From positions 62,001 to 126,000 of the forward strand of contig CAKNEZ010000021.1 in NCBI GenBank assembly GCA_930367205.1: a DNA stretch of 64,000 nt. Direction: 5' to 3'. The stretch comes from Acanthosoma haemorrhoidale (Eukaryota; Arthropoda; Insecta; Hemiptera; Acanthosomatidae). The notes below the pieces were generated by a model. It saw only the letters and a list, made by a program, of their open reading frames with translations. It searched no databases and had not been told where the DNA came from. Every line of letters starts with the position of its first letter. Position 1 is the first letter of the stretch. The translations under genes were made by a program, and so were the position numbers. Positions 22,333 through 34,678 of this stretch are shown here, in pieces.

Positions 22333-22739
22333 GTAACGTAACGAGTAATAACTCCCACTCATGGATTCAAGTTAAGAAATAATAAATTGTTTTCTGGAGT
22401 ATGAGAAGGTAGGAATATACTATAAATAAATAAATATTAAAATTACCTGATTAGTTTATAAAGAGTAAAATAAAGTGGAAATGTGGTAAGTGTACACAAT
22501 CCTGTATGGTAGTGCCACTTGTCCAAGGATATACGTATTCAAATAAAAAATTTTCTATCTCTCTACAATATAGTTACAAAAAAAAAAATCGAATACTCGG
22601 GTCATTTTTAGTTTCTAAAATCATGTAAATGATACAACATCGACTGTGCAAACCGAGACAAACAAAATTAATCATTAAAAGCAACAATCAATAAAACCTG
22701 TATAAAAATTGTATTATACTATAAAAAATTAAATACATA
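22333..22739. other. Non-coding stretch
   Basis: Begins with a short CGTAA-type tandem (TAACGTAACGTAACG) next to the LINE 5' end, perhaps target-site slippage. Otherwise AT-rich with nothing recognised. Confidence 0.45.
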
Positions 22740-24770
22740 GATTGAAAAAACACAATAATACTGTCGGGTCAAGATTGTCGAATATCCCCAGAGAGGACGC
22801 TCACCGCGGGCTAGGGTCACTACAACCTCTTAGCCTCTTAGCCGTCCGGCGAGCGCCAAGAAAGAGATAAAGCGGGCGGACCTGTAGTCTTTCACCCTGG
22901 CTGGTGGCCTAGTCGGTGGGCAGCTTAATTCATTTTAACTGACTCCATAAGATCTTAGAAGGTGTGCCCCGGCAGTCCACTATGTTCAGGAGAAGAGGAA
23001 CAGGGTAGGTTTATAGGTAGTTTATGTGGTCTTGGATTGACCACGAATTCACACTCGGTATCTGAGGGTAGGCGAAACCCGTCCGGATCCCAAAGGCGAG
23101 TGTGAACCGGAAAGAAGCAGACAGGATTGCCGTAAGAGACGCTACTAGGTAACGTTAGTAGGACCCAGGTGGTCGTCGACCGCAAGGAAGAAATCTCTTC
23201 CAAGGAGGTGCTAGTTTTAGCGAGACGAAGGCAGAGAATCCCATTAGGAAAGTGTGGGGTCTGACAAGGCCGGACTAAAAAAACATAGCGAGGTTAGGAA
23301 GAGATATGCAGAGGTAGTTAAATGAGAAGGCCATGGTTTCAGTAGAGCAGCAAGCGCCAGTTCAGAGAGAGAAAGAGAGAGAGAGAGAAGTGTTCTAGGT
23401 CCCGGTTCAGTTAGTTCTATCTTCCGCCCTAAGGAGTTCGGTTATATAGGCAGGCCAGTCGTGGTGGGGATGGCTCCCCACTTGCAGCTGTTTCTCCCCC
23501 CTATCCGACTGACGTCATAACATTTATTATAAACATATGGAAACATAGATAGATATTTTCTGGTCCGAGAAGAGGGTAACTTCTAATTATTCGTAACTAA
23601 GAGGTGGCCAAAACAAATACATTAATCCTATGGCATAAAACAATTAAAACCTGTAAAATGGTTCCTATGAAACAGGCGGTTAAAAGAGATTGGTTAATTG
23701 CACGTATCTCTACCACTGCCTTTATTTAGTAGGTATAGAGGGGGTGAGTTTCGAACATTTATTTGAAATCATTACTGTTAAATAAACTATATTACCATAG
23801 AGACGGAAGAATCGCTATTCAACTGGACACGAGGTTGAAGTTACTTGCAACTTTACCGATACTTTCCAAATTGGATTCCCTCCCCTCCGAAGAAATTTCA
23901 GAGCAAAATCAGTTTCATCTAAAGAATAGAATAGAACTTGTAGTGCAAAAACAGGAGTCAGAACTTGTGTCAACAACATTGTAGCAAATCAACAAGGACG
24001 AGGCAATTCCATCTAATAATTTTTTTGTTGTTTTTTGCTTGTGACAAACTGTCTTCAGGCCCAGTACTAGACAAACATGGCAGTACACAAAGAGTACTGA
24101 TTTCGCAAGCCCATGGATCGCTGAGTTCTCAGCGATGTTTTCAATTGTGGATCCTTCAATGGTCTGTACTTATAACAATTTTATAGCGCAGGATCTGTTT
24201 GGGGTTTGTTGTCGAATTTAAATTCAATTAAAACCCAGACCTTCATTGATCATTTAAAATAAAATGGGACATGCAATATTAAGGGATGTGTGTATTTAAA
24301 ATAAAATGGGACATGCAATATTAAGGGATGTGTGTATTTAAAATAAAATGGGACATGCAATATTAAGAGATGTGTGTATTTTGTCCACTTGTAGAGAGTT
24401 CAAACTGAAGTTTGTTCATTTTCATTGAATTAAATTAAATTACCTGGCTTATCAGAGCTTTTAAGGAAACTTCAATTCGTTTACTTCTCTCTGTTTAAAT
24501 TAAATTTCGTCCCAAAACAAACCCCGATTGTTATAACTTTAAAAAATAAATTGTCTGTGACTCTACAAGAGAAATGAGCAAGGGACACTTAGCAGACAAT
24601 ATCATTAATTTTAATGGATAATGATTCATTTGAATTCATTTAATTGGGCATCAGAAACCAAAACAGATTTTTTAAAACTAAACCTAACTTTTTACACAAC
24701 ATTTGCTTAATAACTAGTTATTCTAGTCGGACTGATCAGTATTAATATTGTTAGAAGGTACCTTCATATT
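22740..24770 (-). repeat. Gypsy leader and LTR-derived repeat, copy 2
   Basis: Read on the minus strand, 22990-22740 matches the Gypsy leader at 40.74-40.99 kb and 63.76-63.9 kb (shared core CATAGTG...CTG(C/T)CGGGGC). 23720-22990 matches the LTR-like part. The rest to 24770 matches 10798-12308 and holds three 42-bp minisatellite units (24251-24380) and one 130-bp unit (24646-24767). No coding capacity is seen. It is the empty counterpart of copy 1, showing the site before the LOA insertion. Confidence 0.6.
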
Positions 24771-27180
24771 TGATTGTTCTGTTGTTGATCTTGAAGTGGG
24801 TTGGAAATGACTCTTGAGTCCGAAGGTCTTGCTGTTATCGAATCCTTGCATTGTCGATGTTTACTTCTGATGCGGGGTGGTTTGATGTGTGAGTCACTGT
24901 CACGAGGAAACTGGGGAGGCATCTCGGTGGTTCACTCCGGCTTTACTTGAGTGACTTTACCGAACCTTTGTTACTTTTATAAAAATTTAGCATTTGATTG
25001 ACTTTAAACTTTAACTTTTGGAGCTGAGACGATGTGTGATCCCTCTTTCAAGGCTGGGAGAGAACTTCGAATTGTTACAATAAGTCAATTGTTACCCACG
25101 CAATTTCCTAAAATATTTAGTGTACGCTACACCCTGGCCGAACGCCCCCCCCCTCTTGTAATTTCTATATTTGTCAATCTACTGGTCAGAAGATTTTGTT
25201 TTTCTATTTTAATGGTGAGTACATGTACATTAATAAAACAAACATATATATATTTTTTAATACCAAGGTAAGCATAACAAAAATATCGCTTGAAGTTTAT
25301 TGCAATTATGTCATAAAAAACAGTTCAAACGTTAAATTATTAAATTAAACCTTACTGTACACATATTTATGAATTTAATAAATTCAAATTCTTGACTCTT
25401 CGCAATGTTTCATATTTTGACAAAGCGGTTTCAAACAGTCAACTCAGTGCTTTAATACTCAACTTAAATGATATTATGGAATTAGTAAAAATTCATACAA
25501 CCAGAAACATTCTTTAATTTTTACATTTGCATTCTATATTTCATTGAAATTGACTTTTAAAGAACTGATGATGGCTTTTTGACCGTTTAAAGCGGTTTGC
25601 CGAAATATGAAACATTGCGGAGAGAGGGGAAGTTTGATTTCATAAATTTATAACACCGCCGTTACCACGTCGTCGATCTTTTTTTCCGAGATGGGTCCAT
25701 AACAACCGACAACAGCCGAGTTTTTTTATTCATGAACACGAACCAGTAGTAAAAAATCGAGTAAGTAAGCATTTTTTTTATTGATGAAAAAAACATCTAG
25801 TGAAAAATCAGCAAACTTTTGTGATATTAATAGAATGATTATTTTTTAGAAGACTTTTCCAGGATTTATTCGTAAAAACGAGGTTATTCTTTGTTCAATC
25901 TTTTTCAAGTCCTCCGTCTACAGAATATTAATTGGAATTTCAGAAAAGTAGCACTGATATTCAGAAATTTTAGGCATTTTTTGACAAACGCCTCTGGTTC
26001 TGGATAAAGAAAAGTGATTTTTGACTTAACTGGTTGTCAATGTACGTTCGAGCCAATACTTCACTCCACCCTATTTCATCAGGTCATATATTCGTAATAT
26101 TTATGAACTCGAAATGAAAACTTTGTCGTTCAGTACGCTTTTTCCAAAAGTTCTCAAATATAGCCTAAATATATGCAAGCCTTAATGTTAGAGAAGACTA
26201 CTGTAGCGACCTCCTCGACTTCGAATTAGTTCACATTAAATGATTTTAATATAAACTTTATGTATACATGTAACATGCTAAAACATATTACACGAAAAAA
26301 TTCGAGTTGAGCTCTTTTCGAAAATAGCGATATTCGCAACTTTCACTTAACCCCCCCCCCCCCCGTTTCACTTATTGCATTCAACTCATTTGTGTTTTGA
26401 TATTAGACACATATGTACATCGGCCCATTATTATTCATAAGCAAATCCAAAAATTAGCATTATATAGTATTTCTATATAGTTTTATTTTTTTGTCAGTTG
26501 TACTTCTTGTTTGTTATTCTTAGGGGACAATGCCCCAGAATAAACCTTAAAGTTACAGCTCAGGAGATATGAAAGGTGGTGGATACGATAAAAATACTAA
26601 GCTATAAATATTTTCAAACATATCCCAGAAAATATTTAAGAAGACCGGAAAGTATCTCTTTGTCATTGATTTTCCTCCAATAGATTTATTTCATTCCTGG
26701 GTCATTCTCATAGAAAGGCCAATCATTGTCTTCTCACCGTCACGTTACGTATATTTGTATGAGTAGTAGAGTTATTGTTAACAACAGTAATGAGTTCATT
26801 ATAATGATTTGAGGAAAAAAAAGAATTAAACTGGAATTTTTTATTCCCTCACTTTTATTATTTTGAAAATTATTTGAGCACAGTGGTTAGTTTTTTTGGT
26901 TTCAGTATTATGAGAGCTGATAATTAAAGGTTATAGGATTCCAAAATTCCAGTTTCAAAGGTATCCTAAAACTATAGATAGTGTTTTATGTAAAAGTTTG
27001 TTTTAGTCACTTATAAGGCAGTAGTTTAAGTTCCAGGGGAGACTTTTGTCGTTCATTCTTTCAACAAGGTAAGTAGTAACTATTTTAGTTTCTTTAGCCA
27101 TATATACATTCATTTTAGATACATATATAGATATGGATAGATTTATAATTTCTGATTCGTGTATAATTTATATAGTTATT
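24771..27180. other. Non-coding stretch with a ~46-bp inverted repeat and poly-C
   Basis: An imperfect inverted repeat pairs 25397-25442 with 25579-25625 around a ~136-bp loop; both arms contain GCAATGTTTCATAT. Fourteen C in a row occur at 26351-26364. A donor-like ATCGA|GTAAGTAAG lies near 25760. No convincing coding exon is visible. Confidence 0.45.
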
Positions 27181-27232
27181 TTTAAAAAACAGCAGTTCAT
27201 TCCTTCCTTCTTTCCAATGAAGGGACCAACAA

Positions 27233-27700
27233 GTGTTCCTTAAATTTCTGAAAACATCATTAGGACCACACGAAGGTAAAATACACTTTTCCAAAAGTTA
27301 TGTTACAAAGTACCAAAGGAACCCACACACGAGGCTAAAAAGACAAGAACTAAACAGACGCTTTGGACAACTGTACAGACTACTTCGAAGGACATCTCAT
27401 CTCTCAATAGAAAATAAAGTACTAATCTACAAAGTTATACCTAAGCCAATCTGGACATACGGAATAGAGCTATGGGGGACAGCAAAAAAATCGAACATTC
27501 AGCGCATCCAATCCTTTCAATCAAAAGTCCTGAGAACAATAGTAAATGCCACTTATTACGTCAGAAACAAAACTCTTCATTATGATCTGAATATACCTTT
27601 CATTCTCGAACTCATCCCTTCCAAGCTCATGAAATTCCATAGTAGCCACCCTAATCCCTTGCACAGTCATTGCACTGCTCCACTCATCCCTATAATCCTC
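27233..27700 (+). pseudogene. Jockey-superfamily LINE ORF2, C-terminal fragment
   Basis: The frame has the classic C-terminal signature of Jockey-like ORF2: LNRRFGQLYRLLRR, SIENKVLIYKVIPKPIWTYG, ELWGTAKKSNIQRIQSFQSK and YYVRNKTLHYDL. It differs from the other Jockey family in the window. The catalytic RT part is absent. The reading frame beyond about 27700 looks like 3' UTR, and the element probably ends near 28050, where ATTGCCTAACAAGGCAGATT recurs in two other places. Confidence 0.8.
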
Positions 27701-27939
27701 CTCGGAGACGGAAACGGCAGTGGCCTCGTGGCCTGCTATAAATACGTGGCAGTGGGAGTCCTAGCAATGGCATTGTCTCTCCGATCATGTCCTTAGCGCC
27801 TGTGGCTCTTGGTCAGCCTCCACTGGCTCGTATCCAATGGCACGGCTGACGGAGGAGCGTGGGGGACTTCACAAGACTCCACTTCCTCTTTCGCATGCGA
27901 GGTGACAACCATGTGGACTTGGGGGGCCTCTGGGCTGTT

Positions 27940-28660
27940 TGTATATATAGTATGAATGAGATCATTTATCACAATTACTTATTGCCTAACAAGGCAGATT
28001 GTAATTTTATTATAATAAAAGTTGTTTCTGCTCTACAAAGTACCAAGCAAAGATAATTGTTTTTCATTTATTGTTTTATTAAAAATATATCAATTTATCT
28101 AGCATAACGTTAAATTCACCATTCAAGAAATAAGCATGGATCTTCGAGTATAATATACTTAGTATATATTTGGATATTAACCAAAGATTAATCTGAAGGC
28201 TTTTTAGAAGAATAACTGTAAGGTAATGTATGAATAATTGTGAAGAACTGTAATTTGGTCCTTTCCGGAAGAATGGTCTGTATACGAAGCAGTATATAAT
28301 TAGTGATTGGCTAATATATATTAATAAAATATAAATAACAGTAGTTGCCAGGCAACTGTTTGACGAACAAGCCAAGGAGGCCTCAGTTACACAGGCATAG
28401 TTCTAGCCAACACCGTTAGGTAGCGATAAACGCAACTGTAGGTGAGGTTTCGTACAATTTATTTCTCAAGGCACACATATTTAAAAAAATAAAAATGGAG
28501 AAAACGATTAAATTTTATTTGAATATATTTTTTTAATTATTAATTATGTAATTACATATACTGAATGAGTGAGTGAATGATGAATTGTAAATATGGTATG
28601 AATGATATTATATATTAATTACTTATTGCCTAGCAAGGCAGATTGTAATTTCAGCACAAT
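27940..28660 (+). repeat. Repeat end ATTGCCTARCAAGGCAGATT, two direct copies
   Basis: The 3'-end-like sequence TTATTGCCTA(A/G)CAAGGCAGATTGTAATTT occurs at about 27980-28010 and 28622-28652 on the plus strand, and on the minus strand at about 31536-31565. CCTA/AGG can form a small hairpin. They look like ends of one LINE or SINE family; the third copy abuts the second U1 array. Confidence 0.55.
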
Positions 28661-29094
28661 AAAGGAATTATCAAAAAATTATTCAAATAAATTATCTGCC
28701 ACCTGGATATCATAGGAAGTTTTCCCTTCGTAGCTAGAATTTCCATTAGAATCCTTACTCTTGATTCGTGAATTAATGGTATATTGTCATATTTTGGACT
28801 TGTTGTGGACACGTATAGATAAACGATAATTATATGTTCTGGACGATTACGTCCAAACTGTGTCTGTTTGGCTAAATTATAGTATTTATTATCGTTCGAG
28901 ATAATTTCAATCGGCTTTTCTTTTTTTTTTTTGGAAAAGGCAATTCTCACTTATCAAAAGGGTTAAAAAAAAAAAACCAGTAATATTTTCGCTTTACTAT
29001 TTATAAATATACTCCTATATATCACAATACACCTCTTCTTATTAACTTATTTATATCACCTCAACCATTTAAACCTTCATACAATATTTATTAT
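28661..29094. other. AT-rich non-coding stretch
   Basis: I see nothing supported here. Confidence 0.45.
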
Positions 29095-29096
29095 TA

Positions 29097-29815
29097 TAGT
29101 GGAATCCCCATTATTCGTATTTCCGGCTAATTCGTACAAATTTGCCGGTCCCTAGAGCAAATCCCGGTAAGTGGTATAAAAACAATACATTTCAGTCCCC
29201 TCGGTAATCCGTATTACTTTTATGCTCGAGATCACTTAAAATGCCTTATAATACGTATTTCCAGCTTAAAACCCTCGATAATTCGTACTGTTTCAAGAAA
29301 GGGAAAGAGGACAGTGAGAGACCAGAGAGCAGAATGACTGTGAGATAAATGTTTTCTATGAAATCCCATATGTAATTCGTACTATTTTTACTGAAAGGAA
29401 ATAAGGAGAGGAGAGAGGAAAAGTTTTAGGAATTGTACTAAGCTTTTCTTTCGTTTCTACAGTTCAGTCTCATTTTCGTTATCGTTGTGACACGTTACCA
29501 TGCCTTTGAAAAAAGTTAGCCTCTCTATTAAAGAGAATATGAAAGAGAACGCAAGGATTGAGTCAAAAAAAAATTACGGTTTTTTTCCGTGTAAATGATT
29601 GGTGTATATTTAATCTAGAAGATAAGTATGTACATATTTCTTAATGCATGCATTATTGTTTAGTTTAGTACTAAGCAGTGTTTATTGCATAGTTTTTATC
29701 CTTACTACATTGTACATACATGTTTGCATTAATACGTTTTTTAAATTTTGTAATCCCGATAATGCGTACCAAACTGTCAGTCCCTTGACAATACGGATTA
29801 TCGGGATTTCTACTG
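29097..29815 (+). mobile_element. pogo/Tigger-like MITE
   Basis: The termini TAGTGGAATCCCC... and the complement of ...GGGATTTCTACTG form imperfect inverted repeats of about 28 bp. Both start like the CAGTGGAAnCCC ends of the pogo/Tigger group and lie inside TA dinucleotides (29095-96, 29816-17), the usual target duplication. Sub-terminal repeats of AATTCGTAC and ATAATNCGTA occur inside. A short coding remnant from ATG 29500 (MPLKKVSLSIKENMKE) resembles the N-terminal helix-turn-helix of such transposases, so the element is an internally deleted derivative. Confidence 0.8.
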
Positions 29816-29817
29816 TA

Positions 29818-31265
29818 TTAAGCTTATCTATTGATTAGTTAAAACCGGGACCAAACACTACGCAGACTTTCATAGCTACAAAGTTTATTATATTATACAT
29901 TAACATGAGTGGCTTATGTAGCCTTTGAATAATGAGGAAAATTGATCTTATAAATTAAACACTAACATGTTAATTATTCTTAGTAATGGTCTCAAAAAAA
30001 AACATCAACTCATACACAGACATCTACAACATCTTCCTTTCTCCACGGCGTCTTCGTCTCGAGTCCTCCCTCTTTTTACCCACTCCTACCACGCTTGCTC
30101 ACCATCAACGCTCCTTTTGGCAACCTTCTGAAACTCATTCAAGAGGCAATCCTCTGATACACCTCGATATATATTTAAAATAAACAAAATACAGTTCAGT
30201 AACGAACTAAACTCCTATTCGTCACATTGACTTCGATACAGCTTCTCTTGTCCATTAATGTTTGACACTTGTTAGGCTTTCATCTGAACGAAAGGCTTAG
30301 TTCTAGAAAGCATAACAGACGAGAATTAAACAGAAAATCACTAAAACCAATTTGAACTTATGGACTAGTTTTGAAGAACTTCCAAATTTCCGAACATCAA
30401 ATGGACAAACATTCCAATCCGAATACCTCACAACTATAGTCAACATTCCCTTCAACATTACAAGCTTATATCTCTTCACATTAATCTTCATGTGCCAACT
30501 GTACTTGAACTTACAAAATCAAGATTTTCCAAATTTCACGAAAAGCTATCCACCCAACCTCAGTAGCACTCGTCCTTACATCCCTCCTCGACGCCAATTG
30601 TGATCTACTGTAATAGGTAAGTATGTAATAATTCTCTACAGAGACCGCCCATGTCATGAGCGTCTGCGGCTCTCTTGCCCTGGGTCCCCTATTATGAATT
30701 TTCGTGTGAATGAGAAATGTTTATTGTAAATAAGCTTGAATGAATTCTTACATTCTTATTAGCAATATAATTAAAGCAAATGTAGTTTTTCATATAAAGC
30801 TGTTTATTTGAAAAAAAATAACATTTTAACTATTTATAGAATAAAGATAAGGGTATTTTGGATTATGAACCAACCGTTACATGCTAACAAATGTTATTAT
30901 GTGTAGTTTTAAATCTCAATTTTTCGATACGTACCTATCGACCATAGTACAACTTGACTACTTGTAACTGAATACCTGGTGAATGGTGAGTACGCCCATT
31001 GACCCGCCAAGGTAGAATCAACGTGACGTTTAGGGTACGGCTGAAACGTAAAATCGCGTTGGGTCGTACGGGGCTCTTGAATAAATTATCTGGCAATGGT
31101 TGAATAATTTCTGAGGATCTAGCTAATGCTGCAGTCGGGGTCATCGCTGTGATTCCACAGAGTGAATTGTGCCCGCCCACAATTGTATATAGTATTAGTA
31201 GTATTTTAGTTGTAGTTTATCGCCGCTCTGGAGTCTGGTAGCTATATGTAAGCCAACAAACATAA
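29818..31265. other. Non-coding stretch, possible old LINE remains
   Basis: No intact gene. 30620-30720 (AGCGTCTGCGGCTCTCTTGCCCTGGG) resembles the 3' part of the Jockey fragment near 27790-27830, so a related LINE may end here. A CpG-richer part at 30930-31200 has a minus-strand ORF without recognisable motif. Confidence 0.35.
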
Positions 31266-31267
<2 letters not shown>

Positions 31268-31310
<43 letters not shown>

Positions 31311-31430
31311 ACTCTCTCTCTCTCTCTCACTCTCTCTCTCTCTCTCACTAACTCTCTCACTCACTCTCTCTCTCACTCACCTTCTCTCTCACTCAACCTC
31401 TCTCTCAGTCTCTCTCTTTCTCTCTCTCAA
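31268..31430. repeat. (TC)n microsatellite
   Basis: About 160 bp of TC dinucleotides with scattered CA interruptions. Confidence 0.95.
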
Positions 31431-32215
31431 ACGTTATTTTTTGGATTTATTTTGAATTGGCCCGAGTCATTAAATCGTAAATTGCTACCAAGAAATGTTT
31501 TCAGAAACGATATATAATATTCTTTACTGTGCTAAAATTACAATCTGCCTTATTAGGCAATAAGTCCCGATGCTCTGTCCGATGTTATATCTGTCTATAC
31601 GATACGCGGTGTGCTTCCCTTCCAGTTTTTTATATATTTAGTTACTTCTAGACATAATTATCCAAATATTTAATTAAAGTAGAGCCCAGAAAAAAACTAA
31701 ACTATCCGATTTTGAATTTTCCTCATTGTACCAAAAACATTGATCAATCAATCAATCAATCAGTTTTCACGGAAACGTTGGGCTAGGTATGACAACGTAG
31801 TATTGAGATGATGAGATACAATGATCATCTCATTGTGAAGAATTTTCTCTTCCTCGGAGAGGGGGAAGGGGAAAAATTATGAGTCTCGTCATCAATGTCA
31901 GTCAATCAGTTAGTTCATCAGGTAGGGAGGGGGTAGTAGAGTAGTAGTAACTAGGTAGAGAGAGAGAAAGAGGTAAGACGACGACGACGGGACGGAGTCT
32001 GAAGCTGTTGTTGTATTTTTTATTAGACAGACGGTGGTGATGATTGATTATCTGTCTGTAAGTCAACAAACCAGGTGTGGGGTCATGAAAAGCTTTCACT
32101 AAGTACAAACAACAGGAAGCGTACATCCAGAAGGAGACCCTATAGGTAGTTCCACAGTAGAGGTAAGTCTCCTCTGTACACCTTCCCTTATATTAATTGT
32201 CTGTGGTGAAATTAT

Positions 32216-32377
32216 AATGGGAAAGCGCGAACGCGGTCCCGAATACCGGAAATTACGCGCCCGAGATACCCGCATTTGCGGTATTCGCAGGGGTCAGCTA
32301 AACCAAAGTGAATGGAAAAGCTCACTCTGGGGGAACCACCTTGTTGATCACGGTAGGCCCCCACGCCAGGTAAGTAT
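32216..32377 (-). pseudogene. U1 snRNA copy with damaged loop II
   Basis: The 5' end ATACTTACCTGGCG (from 32377), stem-loop III, Sm site and a stem-loop IV with a UUCG tetraloop are intact. Two single-base losses are seen against the 2.9-kb copy: one changes AUUGCAC in loop II to AUUCAC (at 32310/32311), and another lies in the stem part GTGAGGC, now GTGAGC. Loop II is the U1A/SNF binding site. I infer a decaying copy, though a variant U1 that lacks this protein cannot be excluded. Confidence 0.8.
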
Positions 32378-34678
32378 GCTATAATTTGGGAAAATCCGAT
32401 AGCTGTCAAGTCAAACCTAACCTCACTTGCGAGATTGAACAGGATACGGAGAAGATGAATGGCCGTCTAGCGAACAACCAGATGCTGTAGTATACAAAAA
32501 AAATGTTTTATTTATCTTACTACACAATATATTATCGAGTATAAATAGTTTAAACGCACCGAAAACATATTCCTACCCGTATGAGTGCATATATCTCTGT
32601 ATCCCTCTCGATCCCACAGGTTATCTAATGATTACACAGGTGGCGATAGTGTAGCTTCATTCCCGGTATCCACCCTTTCAACTTCAAGCGAGCTATCTCC
32701 CGAGCTATTTAGTAAACGCTCCAAAACGCATTATTTATTATATTTTTAAGATTTCCCTCATCTTATTTGCTAGTATTTTTAATGAAAATATTTTATAAGA
32801 TTTTTTATTTTTGGAGTTACAAATAAAAAAATATTGGGTGTATGTTATTTGTTAGGAATCCACTAAGATCCGTTCATTAAATTATTTGTAATATTACTTT
32901 GCCACCGAATTCAATAGTGACTCTTGCTGTAACTTTATTTATGAATCATTATTCCTAATCCAACTATGATCTTGAATGATTGTATCAATCGAGTGACTCC
33001 CGCAATAATATTTTGGTGCCTGTTTATCCTTAGCCCACAGATAAAACCTCCTCCTGTATGTAGTAAGCCGTAAAAATTTACTGATCCCGAACTAGTGATC
33101 CTTTCAGTCGTTATCCCCACTATTATTTTCATAAATTTTTTTTTCATCTCAACAAGTTTGATTCTGTCTGTTCCCTGGAGTAGTGTCTTTGACATGAAAA
33201 ACCCCAGTTGTGATTAGCTAATTAAAAAAATAGCTTTCTCTATTTTGTCTTTGAAATATATAAAATTAGGCTCACCTTATCATTATTTTACTTAATTTCT
33301 TTTTTTTTAAACGAAATCATTTTGCTCATCGCTGATATTGAAAATATGATTCGTCGGAGATTTGATGATATTTCGGGCCGGCTATCCCTCGCATTGGGCT
33401 CCACCTTTAGAGGACGTCGTGAGGAGCGGCGATATAGTCTCTAGATACCCTTAAAAATTATTTTAATATCCAGAACATAAGTCGTTTGTAGTATCCTTTA
33501 ATATAAAAAATGGTTATTATCGTAACCGGACGCCACCAAATGCAACTATTATATGATATATACATTGTATGTACTATTTCTAATTGAATTATACGGAGCT
33601 CTATTTACGAGGAAAGCAATTTTGAATTTTGAATTATAGTGCCGTATGCCTCTTGAAAATCATAGTTTAATTTATTTCTAATGATTTAGACACCCGGAGA
33701 GAGTGCTATGGGATGATAAACATTTATCCTAAATACCCTCCTGTAATAAATACCCAACGGCTAATAGTTTTCGGATTTCTTTAGGCCTTTGTTTGGCCTA
33801 TCTGAGGAACGGAGGTGCGTCCCATTAACACTTGCTCGTGGACTCATTAGATGGAAGGGAGACGTTAGGCTGACCGGTCCCATCTTGCCCGGGGGAGAGC
33901 CGGATGCAGGCAAATACCAACCCATCCCGATGCTCTGTCCAATGTTATATCTATCTATACGATACGCGGTGAGCTTCCCTTCTAGTTTTTATATATTTAG
34001 TTACTTCTAGACATAATTATCCAAATATTTAATTAAAGTAGAACCCAGAAAAAAACTGAACTATCCGATTTTGAATTTTCCTCATTGTACCAAAAACATT
34101 GATCAATCAATCAATCAATCAGTTTTCACGGAAACGTTGGGCTAGGTATGACGACGTAGTATTGAGATGATGAGATACAATGATCATCTCATTGTGGAGG
34201 ATTTTCTCTTCCTCGGAGAGGGGGAAGGGGAAAAATTATGAGTCTCGTCATCAATGTCAGTTAATCAGTTAGTTCATCAGGTAGGGAGGGGGTAGTAGAG
34301 TAGTAGTAACTAGGTAGAGAGAGAGAAAGAGGTAAGACGACGACGACGAGACGGAGTCTGAAGCTGTTGTTGTATTTTTTATTAGACAGACGGTGGTGAT
34401 GATTGATTTTCTGTCTGTATGTTAACAAACTAGGTGTGGGGATGTGATAAGCTTGCACTAAGTACAAACAGCGGAGAGCGTACGTCTGGAACGAGACCCT
34501 ATAGGTAGTTCTACAGTAGAGGTAAGTCTCCTCTGTACACCTTCCCTTATATTAATTGTTTGTGGTGAAATTATAATGGGAAAGCGCGAACGCGGTCCCG
34601 AATACCGGAAATTACGCGCCCGAGATACCCGCATTTGGGGTATTCGCAGGGGTCAGCTAAACCAAAGTGCAATGGAAA

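Noticed and set aside
27856..28056. 65-codon ORF after the Jockey fragment
   Set aside because: Lies in the probable 3' UTR, with no similarity to ORF2.
31902..32126. Ser/Leu-rich minus-strand ORFs in the U1 repeat (also 34261-34467)
   Set aside because: Low-complexity sequence derived from GA-rich tracts, not conserved in block 1.
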